The position numbers were made by a program, and so were the translations under genes. Positions 17,901-25,244 of a stretch of 64,000 nucleotides of DNA are shown one piece after another. This DNA comes from Terriglobus roseus DSM 18391. GTDB lineage: Bacteria > Acidobacteriota > Terriglobia > Terriglobales > Acidobacteriaceae. The first letter of the stretch is position 1. Every line of letters begins with the position of its first letter. The notes under the pieces are model-generated. The model was given only the letters and a program-made list of their open reading frames with translations. It had not been told where the DNA came from and did not search any database. The stretch lies in contig NC_018014.1 in assembly GCF_000265425.1 (NCBI RefSeq), positions 682,001-746,000 of the forward strand, given 5' to 3'.

Positions 17901-17976
17901 TGGAGCCGACGAACGGACTTGAACCGTTGACCTGCTGATTACGAATCAGCTGCTCTACCAACTGAGCTACGTCGGC
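17901..17976 (-). tRNA. tRNA-Thr (anticodon CGT)
   Basis: A complete 76-nt tRNA on the minus strand. The acceptor stem GCCGACG pairs with CGTCGGC, the D-arm is GTAGCTCAGTTGGTAGAGC, the anticodon stem GCTGA/TCAGC encloses the loop TTCGTAA (anticodon CGT), and the T-loop is GGTTCAAGTCC. The discriminator T and an encoded CCA end the gene at 17901. Its last 28 nt are copied in the array downstream. Confidence 0.97.
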
Positions 17977-17986
17977 CTCGTTGTTG

Positions 17987-18015
17987 ATTCTAACTGGCGT
18001 TGGCCGATGGTGCAA
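17987..18015 (-). promoter_or_regulatory. Sigma70-type promoter of tRNA-Thr
   Basis: On the minus strand TTGCAC (18010-18015) and TAGAAT (17987-17992) are separated by 17 bp, and the -10 ends 10 bases before the mature tRNA 5' end. Spacing and position fit a stable-RNA promoter. Confidence 0.6.
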
Positions 18016-18399
18016 AAGTGGTTGTGGATGGAAGGACCGACTTGCTTCTCAGACGTATCTTTCTGCATTTCGTGACTTCATGCGACGCATCGGATGACGC
18101 TGGCGCCAGGGCTGTCCCGTATCACAATCGCGGGACGTAGGGTGTCCGGCTGAGGCGTCCGCAGCGATGCTCAGACACGAAAAGGCCGCCCGTCAAACGG
18201 GCGGCCTTTTCTTCAGGGAGAATAGTCCGGACGGAGGCAAAGCCATCTGAACTTTCTGGCGAAAGTCTATGGCTCGCCCTCGGGCAGTGTCAAGAATAAT
18301 CGCAAGCCTCGCAAAATCATGCACTTGCAGTTAGAAAGCGGAGTTGCCCGTTACTTGACATTTCGCCGTTTATTCGCTTAGGCGGGTACCCGCAGAACG
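18016..18399. other. Gene-free stretch beyond the tRNA promoter
   Basis: No open frame with coding character is visible. The one clear element is the strong hairpin at 18180-18210, which could end leftward transcription from the 382-residue secreted protein gene. A TTGACA lies at 18355-18360 on the plus strand, but a good -10 partner is not seen. A small RNA ending at the hairpin cannot be excluded. Confidence 0.4.
18180..18210. terminator. Strong bidirectional terminator
   Basis: AAAAGGCCGCCCG (18180-18192) pairs perfectly with 18198-18210 around a five-base loop, with A and T runs on the two flanks, so it can work both ways. It is 190 bp beyond the stop of the leftward gene at 18400. Confidence 0.8.
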
Positions 18400-19548
18400 T
18401 TACTGCAGCTTGCGATCGGCGGGTCCACGGAGGCCGAGGCTGATGACCTCAATGTCGTCCATGGTTGAGATTGGCTTACCGCGCGCCTTGCGGATGGCAG
18501 CACGCCCGCCGCCGAAGACGATGCCGAGGGCCAGTGCTGCGCCCACCATCACGATGACGAAGATCATGATCTGCACCATGACGCTGGCGGCTTGGGAGAC
18601 CTTGAACTGCTCCATATAGCCTTCGGGTTTATTCCAGCTGATGTTCGCTTCGTACTTCACGCTATCGACCATGCGTGATGCCTGCCGCGCCGCGAAGCCA
18701 CCGGCTGCGATCGCGACGATGGGACCGGAGCGCGCGGCCTTTGGGTCGCCCGTGAGGAATGATGCGGGCAGTGACTTGTCGTCGATGGCCTTCTCAATCG
18801 CGCGCAGGCGGTCGCCCGCAATGGTGGGCGTGGGATAGAAGATCATGGTCAGCAGGCCGGTGCCGGATTTGCCGCCGTGATAGCGCGCGGTGATGATCTC
18901 CGGGCTCTTGCTGAAGTCGATAACGCCGGCCGGCAGGCTGCCGCCTTCCGCCGCGTAGGTCAGCGATCCAACGGCGTAGTGCAGGCTGTCCTTCTCAAGG
19001 CCTTCCTGCGGCAGGCGTGTGGGCAGCAGTGGATGCGCGCCCTTCGCCCCGGTGGGCTTAGGCAGCATGCCCACGAGTTCGTTGAAGCTGCTGGCGGAGA
19101 TGGGCTTGGTGCCGGCCGGTGCAATCTGGACCAGTGTGTCGCCCTGCCAGAAGATCATGGTGCCGGAGGAGATGGAGCAGTCGACACCCAGGCTGTTGCC
19201 ACCCGCGCATGGGCGCATCTGCGGCGTACGCATGAGTGTGTAGGCGCTGTAGGCGCCGGTGGCATCGGCGAACTCCGTGGCGGAGATGACGGAGGCATTG
19301 CCCTCGGCCTCGTACTTTTTCGCGTCGCTCCGCTTGACGATGAGTTCGGTGGCGACGCCCTCGGCCAGGTGGATGCTGTTGTCTGCGGGGCCGCTTGCCT
19401 GCCACTCGCCGAACTTATCCGGCAGCAGTGGCGCGGGAGGCGTGACGACGGTGGTGGCGGCGGGCGTGGATGCGGGAGCCTGCGCGTGTGCGACCAACGG
19501 CGCAGCCAGTGCGGCCAGCAGAGCGAGTTTTGCGGAAAAACGGACCAT
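18400..19548 (-). CDS. Secreted/membrane-anchored protein, DUF6599-like
   Basis: A 382-residue protein with a signal peptide (residues 1-22, LVAHA-Q) and one C-terminal membrane helix (about residues 327-350, VQIMIFVIVMVGAALALGI) followed by a basic cytoplasmic tail. The extracytoplasmic part opens LLPDKFGEWQASG...ELIVKRSDAKKYEAEG, a pattern I associate with acidobacterial DUF6599-type proteins; that label is tentative. It has three cysteines in one short region (MRPCAGG...DCSISSG). Function unknown. It is divergent from the nitrilase gene. Confidence 0.6.
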   Translation of the reverse strand: MVRFSAKLALLAALAAPLVAHAQAPASTPAATTVVTPPAPLLPDKFGEWQASGPADNSIHLAEGVATELIVKRSDAKKYEAEGNASVISATEFADATGAYSAYTLMRTPQMRPCAGGNSLGVDCSISSGTMIFWQGDTLVQIAPAGTKPISASSFNELVGMLPKPTGAKGAHPLLPTRLPQEGLEKDSLHYAVGSLTYAAEGGSLPAGVIDFSKSPEIITARYHGGKSGTGLLTMIFYPTPTIAGDRLRAIEKAIDDKSLPASFLTGDPKAARSGPIVAIAAGGFAARQASRMVDSVKYEANISWNKPEGYMEQFKVSQAASVMVQIMIFVIVMVGAALALGIVFGGGRAAIRKARGKPISTMDDIEVISLGLRGPADRKLQ

Positions 19549-19619
19549 AACAAGGGTGAGACTACCACCGGGAGCCCTGCGGTAGCAGGAGTCTCCGCGC
19601 CAGCCATAGACTTACAGGG

Positions 19620-20492
19620 ATGAAAGCTACTGTCGCACAGATTGGCTCCGTGTTGTTTGATACCGCTGCAACCATGACACGGGTGGAGCACTGGTGCCGC
19701 GCGGCTGCGGATCTAGGTGCGGAGCTGGTCGTCTTTCCGGAGGCGCTGCTGGGCGGCTATCCCAAGTTGCAGAGCTTTGGCGCGACGGTGGGCCAGCGCA
19801 CCGAGGCGGGACGCGATCTCTTCCTGCGGTACTTTCGCGCCGCCATCGATTGTCCGGGTGCGGAGACGGTGCGCCTTGCGGAGCTGTCGCGAGAGCTAAA
19901 GCTGCACATCGTGATCGGTGTGATCGAACGCGACCTGGGCACACTGTACTGCAGCAGCCTGTTGTTCACGCCGGAGGGCGGGCTTGCCGCGAAGCACCGG
20001 AAGCTGATGCCTACGGCGAGTGAGCGGCTGCTGTGGGGCCAGGGCGATGGGACGACGATGCAGGTGGTCGCCACGGACGTTGGGCGCCTCGGCACCGCGA
20101 TCTGCTGGGAGAACTACATGCCGCTGTATCGGCAGCACCTGTACGCGCAGGGTGTGGAGTTGTGGTGCGCGCCCACGGTCGACAGCCGAGAGATGTGGCA
20201 AACAAGTATGCGGCACATCGCCTATGAGGGCCGCTGCTTTGTGCTGAGCGCCTGTCACTGGCTGACGAAAGAGGACTGGCCTGAGGATCTTCGGGTGGAG
20301 GGTGGCACGATCGACGGTGGCAGTCTCATCGTCGCGCCCAGCGGCGACGTGATTGCCGGACCGCTGAAGGGCGAGGGGCTGCTGGTGGCGGAGATCGATC
20401 TGGACCAGATTCCGCGAGGCAAGTTCGACCTGGACGTTGCAGGACATTACAGTCGGCCGGATGTCTTCGATCTGAAGGTGCGGACGAGCTAG
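19620..20492 (+). CDS. Nitrilase-superfamily carbon-nitrogen hydrolase
   Basis: A 290-residue cytoplasmic hydrolase with the Glu-Lys-Cys triad: Glu41 in VVFPEALLGGYPK, Lys128 in KHRKLMPT and Cys162 in GTAICWENYMPL. The region ELWCAPTVDSREMWQTSMRHIAYEGRCFVLS matches true nitrilases (nitrile to acid plus ammonia) better than amidase or carbamoylase branches, although it is somewhat shorter than the typical 310-350 residues. No neighbouring aldoxime or nitrile hydratase gene. The stop codon is shared as CTAG with the convergent amidase gene. Confidence 0.83.
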   Translation: MKATVAQIGSVLFDTAATMTRVEHWCRAAADLGAELVVFPEALLGGYPKLQSFGATVGQRTEAGRDLFLRYFRAAIDCPGAETVRLAELSRELKLHIVIGVIERDLGTLYCSSLLFTPEGGLAAKHRKLMPTASERLLWGQGDGTTMQVVATDVGRLGTAICWENYMPLYRQHLYAQGVELWCAPTVDSREMWQTSMRHIAYEGRCFVLSACHWLTKEDWPEDLRVEGGTIDGGSLIVAPSGDVIAGPLKGEGLLVAEIDLDQIPRGKFDLDVAGHYSRPDVFDLKVRTS

Positions 20493-22837
20493 TAGCCGCG
20501 CGAGTCCTGCTTGGCGGTGCTTGCGACGCGCACGCCTCCGCCGCTGAGACCGCTGGTGTACTGCGCGACGCCCTTGAAGATCGACTGGGCGACCCGCTCC
20601 CGGTACTCCGGTGTGCGGAGCTGCGCGGCGTCCCTGCCGTTGGTGACGAAGCTGATCTCGGTGAGGATGGACGGCATGTTGGCACCGATCAGAACGACGA
20701 AGGGCGCCTTCTTCACGCCGCGATTCTTCAGGCCTTCGTTGCCTTTGTGCAGGCCCTCGAAGAGGGACTGTTCGACGTCGGAAGCGAACTCGCGCGACTC
20801 GTCGATCTTGTCCTTCAGCGTGATCTTCTTCACCAGATCGGCGAGCTGGTGAACGGACTGGTCGCTGACGGCGTTTTCGCGGGCGGCCACGTCCAGCGCG
20901 TCGGGCTGCGAGGTGAAGTTGAGGTAGTAGGTCTCAACGCCGCGGGCGGTCTCGTCCTGGCTGCTGTTGGCGTGGACGCTGATGAAGAGGTCGGCCTCTG
21001 CCTTGTTGGCGATGGCGGTGCGCGTTTCGAGCGGGATGAAGGTGTCGTCGCTGCGGGTGTAGATGACCTGTGCGCCCAGCTTGTCCTGCAGTAGCTTGCC
21101 CAGGCGCAGCGCGACGTCGAGGACGACGTCCTTTTCCATGATGCCGCCGGCGCCGATGGTGCCGCTGTCGTGGCCGCCGTGGCCTGCGTCGATGACGATG
21201 CGGCCGATCTTGAGGCCGAGCGCGCGCTGCAGGGTGCGCTCGCCATCCGAGGTTGGTGCGGCCACGTGACCGGGAGTGGCCGCGATCGTTGGAGCATCAT
21301 TGCCGCGCTTGCCCTTCTTGTTTATGAGCGGTGGTGCAGGAGCGCGGGGAAGGTCCGAGATGACGGCGATGGGTTGCGATGTGGGCTGGGCGGTGGCCCG
21401 CTGGTTGTCGGGTTGATTGCTCAGGGCCGCGACTTCTCTGCCGCTGGTGGTGCGCGATGCAACGGTGCTGGGAACGGCCGAGGTATCCTGCGGCACCGGT
21501 GCCGGTGGCAGGTAGTTGCCGCTGGAGGACATGACCGCACCGCCGCCAACGCGGTCGACGGATCCTTGAATGACCGATGGCGACCTCAACATATCCGTGC
21601 CGTTCATCCTTCGTGACGCGGTGGTCTGCTGTGACGCTGTGGCGGCGGGCGCGTCTGTTGCTGAGCTCTTCGCGCCGCCATGGATGTCGATGATGAGCCG
21701 GTAGGGGTTCGGCAGCAGGAAGGCTGAGTACTCGGTGACGTCGTTCACATCGAGCACGATGCGCGTCATGTCGTTCGAGTACTGGGCTGCGCGGATGCGC
21801 TTGAGGAAGCCGTCGTCGGTCACAGTGAAACTCTTGCCGCTCAGTTCCTGGGCGAGTCGCGTGCCGTGAAGGTCGAAGTAGATGCGGTCCGGGCCGGGGA
21901 CACGTGCGGCCTCATACTGCACCTCGTCGCCCAGGTCGATGGCGACGCGCGTGTAGGTGGGCGTGGACCAGTGACGGATGGCGGAGACGGTGGCAAGGCC
22001 GCTCTTCGTGTGCGCGGGCACGTTGGCGCTGGCGTCCTGTACTGGCGCGCCTGTGCGCTTCGCCGATGTCGCTACGGGCGAGGCCACCACAATGGGCTGG
22101 CTGGCGCTGCCTTGCGAGGCGGCGAGGCTTGCCTCTGCATGCACTTCCGGCGGCACGGCGTTGGCGTTGACGCCGGTGGTACTGGAGGCCGCGCGGCTGG
22201 TCGTGGGCATTGCCGGTAGTTGTGAGGTGGCGGTCTGAACCGGGGCTGGCGCTGTGAGCGGCGCGGGAAGCACGCCGGCGCGCAGGCTCTTCAACGCGGC
22301 CTGTGCTTCGTCAATGTGTGACGACTGCGGATACTCCTCGACGAACGCGCCGTATTTGGTGCGTGCCAGCTTCACGTCGCGCATGCGATCGGCAGCGACG
22401 TGGGCCTCTTCGAGCAGGGCAGCGATGCGGAAGGACGAGCGCGGGTACTGCGTCCGAAGAAATTCAAACTGGCCGATCGATGCGGTCAGCATCCGCGTGT
22501 CGTGCACTGCCGTTCCTTCGTCGGCGAGGAGGAGGCCGACGTTGTAGATGGATTCCGGCGCGTGCAGATCTGCGGGATTGCCGTGATAGATCATGCGGTA
22601 GGCATCCATGACGGTGCTGTAGTCTTCGCGCGTGCGCTGCTCGGGAGCGATCTCGAACAACTGCTGACGAGCGGCTTCAGCGATCTGCCACGGTGTCAGT
22701 TCGACTGGCTTTTTTGCGGATCTCGTCGTTGTTCTAGAGGAACGGGATGTCTGGGCGATCACGCATGAGGCCGCCAGCGGCAGCAATGTCGCAAGCAGCA
22801 CGAGCCGCGCGCCTCGGGATGGAACTAAGAGGGCCAA
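20489..22837 (-). CDS. N-acetylmuramoyl-L-alanine amidase with AMIN domain
   Basis: A 782-residue exported cell-wall amidase. Order: signal peptide (residues 1-28), a helical TPR-like region (about 45-185), a low-complexity linker, an AMIN domain (about 285-390, RVAIDLGDEVQYEAARV...RLIIDIHG), a second linker rich in Ser/Thr/Pro, then an Amidase_3 domain (about 540-770). Zinc and catalytic residues are visible in IVIDAGHGGHDSGTIG, MEKDVVLDVALRLG, LFISVHANS and PSILTEISFVTN. It would split septal peptidoglycan during division. The start is TTG at 22837 with GAGGG upstream. The N-terminal helical module and long linkers make it longer than AmiC (about 420 residues). Confidence 0.88.
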   Translation of the reverse strand: MALLVPSRGARLVLLATLLPLAASCVIAQTSRSSRTTTRSAKKPVELTPWQIAEAARQQLFEIAPEQRTREDYSTVMDAYRMIYHGNPADLHAPESIYNVGLLLADEGTAVHDTRMLTASIGQFEFLRTQYPRSSFRIAALLEEAHVAADRMRDVKLARTKYGAFVEEYPQSSHIDEAQAALKSLRAGVLPAPLTAPAPVQTATSQLPAMPTTSRAASSTTGVNANAVPPEVHAEASLAASQGSASQPIVVASPVATSAKRTGAPVQDASANVPAHTKSGLATVSAIRHWSTPTYTRVAIDLGDEVQYEAARVPGPDRIYFDLHGTRLAQELSGKSFTVTDDGFLKRIRAAQYSNDMTRIVLDVNDVTEYSAFLLPNPYRLIIDIHGGAKSSATDAPAATASQQTTASRRMNGTDMLRSPSVIQGSVDRVGGGAVMSSSGNYLPPAPVPQDTSAVPSTVASRTTSGREVAALSNQPDNQRATAQPTSQPIAVISDLPRAPAPPLINKKGKRGNDAPTIAATPGHVAAPTSDGERTLQRALGLKIGRIVIDAGHGGHDSGTIGAGGIMEKDVVLDVALRLGKLLQDKLGAQVIYTRSDDTFIPLETRTAIANKAEADLFISVHANSSQDETARGVETYYLNFTSQPDALDVAARENAVSDQSVHQLADLVKKITLKDKIDESREFASDVEQSLFEGLHKGNEGLKNRGVKKAPFVVLIGANMPSILTEISFVTNGRDAAQLRTPEYRERVAQSIFKGVAQYTSGLSGGGVRVASTAKQDSRGY

Positions 22838-22948
22838 ACCGCCCTCAGTTTACCGAGGTGCGTACCCTGGTCCCGGTGCAAAACGGGCGGGGTAGCTCCG
22901 GCGGTACCCAAAGAGGGCTAAATTGTCGAAGGATTTCACGAGAGACTG

Positions 22949-22977
22949 AGAAGGGCGCGCCAATGGCGCGCCCTTCT
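22949..22977 (-). terminator. Terminator of infC
   Basis: A 13-bp perfect stem (22949-22961 and 22965-22977, AAT loop) 22 bases past the infC stop. It separates infC from the amidase gene 110 bp further on. Confidence 0.75.
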
Positions 22978-22998
22978 AAAACGAGTGATCCGAAGGCG

Positions 22999-23604
22999 TT
23001 ACGCTTCGGCTGCCGGCGACTCTTCGATGGCAGCTTCAGCGGTCTTCTTCACTGGCGCTGGCTCGGGCTTTTTCGTCGGCGCGATGATGGCGTGCAGCGT
23101 GGTGCCTTCCATGCGCGGCATGAATTCGACTATACCTGCTGCGCCGATGTCCATGATGAGGCGGTTGACGATCTTGTAGCCCAGGTCGCGGTGCGCCATC
23201 TGGCGGCCACGGAAGCGGAGCGAAGCCTTGACCTTGTCGCCTTCACCCAGAAAGCGGACGGCCTGGTTCTTCTTCGTCTGGTAGTCATGCTCGTCTACGG
23301 TGACCGAGAACTTGACTTCCTTGATGACGATAACCTTCTGCTTCTTGCGTGCAGCGCGGTCGCTCTTGTCCTTCTCGTACAGATACTTGCCGTAGTCCTG
23401 GATGCGGCAGACGGGCGGTGCGGCGTTGGGCGAGATCTCCACCAGGTCGAGCGAACGCTCACGCGCAATCTTCAGTGCGTCGAACGGCGCCATGATGCCG
23501 AGCTGTTCGCCATTTTCGTCGATGACGCGGATTTCGCGCGCGCGAATCTTTTCGTTGGTGCGAATGAAAGACTTGATGGCTCGCTTGTCGGTAAACGGTG
23601 GAAT
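22999..23604 (-). CDS. infC: Translation initiation factor IF-3, ATT start
   Basis: A 201-residue IF-3, which binds the 30S subunit and checks start-codon pairing. The N-domain begins IKSFIRTNEKIRAREIRVIDENGEQLG, the linker is Lys-rich, and the C-domain contains KVKASLRFRGRQMAHRDLG; a Pro/Lys/Glu tail of about 25 residues follows. I place the start at ATT (23602-23604) since GGAGG lies seven bases upstream and the protein then begins where IF-3 family members begin; upstream ATGs would add 24 or 45 unrelated basic residues. Known infC genes use AUU to autoregulate through IF-3 itself. rpmI and rplT, the usual partners, do not follow. Confidence 0.9.
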   Translation of the reverse strand: MPPFTDKRAIKSFIRTNEKIRAREIRVIDENGEQLGIMAPFDALKIARERSLDLVEISPNAAPPVCRIQDYGKYLYEKDKSDRAARKKQKVIVIKEVKFSVTVDEHDYQTKKNQAVRFLGEGDKVKASLRFRGRQMAHRDLGYKIVNRLIMDIGAAGIVEFMPRMEGTTLHAIIAPTKKPEPAPVKKTAEAAIEESPAAEA

Positions 23605-23689
23605 AGTGCGCCTCCGCAGCGCTCGCTGCTGACTGGTCGCTCCACGATGGAGCGCACCCGTTCTGCGGCGCTGCATCCTTGAGTATACA
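23605..23689 (-). promoter_or_regulatory. infC promoter element and structured leader
   Basis: On the minus strand a TATACT -10 sits at 23682-23687; the -35 is weak. The roughly 70-nt leader can form a 7-bp hairpin CGCTCCA/TGGAGCG with a TCG loop. The 5' arm of that hairpin (GTGCGCTCC) is also complementary, with one bulge, to the Shine-Dalgarno segment GGAGGCGCAC, so alternative pairings that hide the ribosome site are possible. Confidence 0.4.
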
Positions 23690-23876
23690 TTGGCGTGTTG
23701 GATCGCAATGTGTACGGTATAAAACGCAGGGTATTTCATGCCCGTCCGCGCTTGTTTCTCGACGCCCGGAGCAGTAACTTTGGCGGTGGACTATTTCACA
23801 AGAGAGTATGCTTGCCATCGGTGCGTGCTGGCCGATGAAGTGCGGGCGCCAAAGATATTAGGAGACACAGAGATCC

Positions 23877-24500
23877 ATGAAGCGTCGCATCCTGTTGGTC
23901 GATGATGAAGTTGCTGTTTTGCTGACCTTGAAGGCCGTGCTGGAAATCAGCGGCTTCGATGTGGACACCGCCACCTCCGCGCGCGAAGGCAAGAGCCGCC
24001 TGCGCCATCGCGAATACGAGATGGTGATCACGGATATGCGCATGGAAGATGAACATGCTGGCGCTGACGTGATCGCGGCCGCGAAAGAAGCACCGTATAA
24101 CCCGGCGATCGCGCTGCTGACCGCATTCCCGGTCGATGATGAGAGCCTGACCACAATGGGCGCGGACAAGATGCTGGTGAAGCCCATGCACACGCGCATC
24201 CTGCTGCAGCAGTTGGAGGCGTTGTTCGCGCGCCACACGGCCGCGAAGGAGAAGGCTGCCGCAAAGACTCCAGTGAAGTCGGCTGCGAAGAAGTCTGCTG
24301 CGGTCGTGAAGAAATCGGCCACCGCACCGGCGAAGAAGACCGCACCGGTGAAGTCTGTCGCCAAGAAGATCGCGCCGGCAAAAGCTGTTGCCAAGAAGGC
24401 AGCGCCTGCAAAGGCTGCAGTGAAGAGGTCGGCTCCGGCGAAGGTTGCGAAGAAGGCAGCTCCTGCAAAAGCCGCGAAGAAGGCACCTGCAAAGAAGTAA
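23877..24500 (+). CDS. Receiver-domain protein with histone H1-like basic tail
   Basis: A 207-residue fusion. Residues 1-120 are a two-component receiver domain with the acid pocket (Asp9, Asp10), phospho-acceptor Asp53 in VITDMRMEDEH, Thr82 in LLTAFP and Lys102 in LVKPMH. Residues 121-207 are almost only Lys, Ala, Pro, Val and Ser in KKAAPAKA-type repeats, with no acid after Glu125; this matches histone H1/AlgP/Hc-like nucleic-acid-binding tails. There is no classical output domain. AGGAG lies 13 bases before the ATG. A DHp-only protein faces it across a shared terminator. Phosphorylation-controlled chromatin or RNA binding is inference. Confidence 0.85.
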   Translation: MKRRILLVDDEVAVLLTLKAVLEISGFDVDTATSAREGKSRLRHREYEMVITDMRMEDEHAGADVIAAAKEAPYNPAIALLTAFPVDDESLTTMGADKMLVKPMHTRILLQQLEALFARHTAAKEKAAAKTPVKSAAKKSAAVVKKSATAPAKKTAPVKSVAKKIAPAKAVAKKAAPAKAAVKRSAPAKVAKKAAPAKAAKKAPAKK

Positions 24501-24520
24501 TGCGGTTCGAGTCATCGCAG

Positions 24521-24550
24521 AACAAAGGGCACCCAACGGGTGCCCTTGTT
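24521..24550. terminator. Bidirectional terminator between receiver and DHp genes
   Basis: AACAAAGGGCACCC pairs with its complement ending GGGTGCCCTTGTT around a 3-base loop, with T-rich flank on the plus side and A-rich at the other, 20 bp after one gene and 25 bp from the other. Confidence 0.8.
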
Positions 24551-24574
24551 TTGCTTTATGCCAGAGCGGGAGCT

Positions 24575-24835
24575 TTAGTGCGGGCTGTGGTTCTTGATGT
24601 AGCTGCGCAACGCCAGGTTGATTTCGAGGGCCTTGGTGGTGCCGCTGTCGAGCATGCGCAGCCAGTCGCTGGCGGGTGACTTGAGGTCGGCTGTGCTGAG
24701 CAAATAGCCTGTCTGCACAATGATTTCGAGCGCGTTGCTGAGGTCGTGAGCCAGCTTACGAATCTCGAGTGCCAGGTCTTCCGGAATTACGGCGTCCGTC
24801 GCGGAAGAGGTCGGCAACGGGTTCGGCTGGGTCAT
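24575..24835 (-). CDS. Stand-alone HisKA-like (DHp) miniprotein
   Basis: An 86-residue protein consisting of little more than a histidine-kinase dimerisation helix pair: LALEIRKLAHDLSNALEIIVQTGYLL carries an H-box with His30-Asp31 followed by Asn34, and a second helix (SDWLRMLDSGTTKALEINLALRSYI) completes the hairpin. No ATPase domain follows, and the gene ends cleanly at its own stop, so it is not a frameshift of a longer kinase visible here. The ATG at 24835 has AAGGGGA upstream. It faces the receiver-histone-tail gene. It could be a phosphotransfer protein or a binding antagonist; both are inference. Confidence 0.65.
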   Translation of the reverse strand: MTQPNPLPTSSATDAVIPEDLALEIRKLAHDLSNALEIIVQTGYLLSTADLKSPASDWLRMLDSGTTKALEINLALRSYIKNHSPH

Positions 24836-25024
24836 AGCAGGAGTTCCCCTTGAGCAGGCATGCGGCACTGCTCAATCTTAAGATTGTGTCGCGTTGGATG
24901 CAGCTTACTGCCAGTGGGTTGAATGCGCATCAACAGATCGAGTTCCAGTTTGGAACAGCATTTGAATCGTCTCAGTGCGAGTTCAGCATTCGAGGGTTTC
25001 GAGGAGCGAAAATGTCACTCGTAT

Positions 25025-25053
25025 TTGACATAGCCTCAACACTTTGGGACACT
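25025..25053 (+). promoter_or_regulatory. Candidate promoter of tRNA-Leu
   Basis: TTGACA (25025-25030), 17-bp spacer, GACACT (25048-25053), about 45 bp before the mature tRNA. The -35 is perfect; the -10 is weak. Confidence 0.4.
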
Positions 25054-25098
25054 GATCAAGCTGCAAGCGAAGTTCGGCTCTGCCAGAATCGCTCCCGT

Positions 25099-25185
25099 GC
25101 CGAAATGGCGGAATTGGCAGACGCGCGTGGTTCAGGTCCACGTACTCGCAAGGGTGTGGAGGTTCGAGTCCTCTTTTCGGCACCA
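25099..25185 (+). tRNA. tRNA-Leu (anticodon CAG)
   Basis: An 87-nt class II tRNA. Acceptor GCCGAAA pairs with TTTTCGGC region, the anticodon stem CGTGG/CCACG encloses TTCAGGT (anticodon CAG), a variable arm TACTCGCAAGGGTG is present, the T-loop is GGTTCGAGTCC, and CCA is encoded. A terminator follows at once and trpC starts 60 bp later. Confidence 0.96.
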
Positions 25186-25194
25186 ATACATCTC

Positions 25195-25224
25195 AAAGGC
25201 GCGATGCTCCGGCATCGCGCCTTT
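25195..25224 (+). terminator. Terminator after tRNA-Leu
   Basis: Perfect 13-bp stem (25195-25207 with 25212-25224) and TCCG loop followed by GCTTTT, ten bases past the tRNA CCA. It lies just ahead of trpC, so trpC must have its own start of transcription within about 20 bp or depend on read-through. Confidence 0.8.
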
Positions 25225-25244
25225 GCTTTTGCATCGGGTTTAGC

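Noticed and set aside
17626..18015. 129-codon minus-strand frame with an 18-residue repeat
   Set aside because: It is the translation of the tRNA-Thr and its 54-bp array (the familiar DVAQLVEQ-type tRNA artefact).
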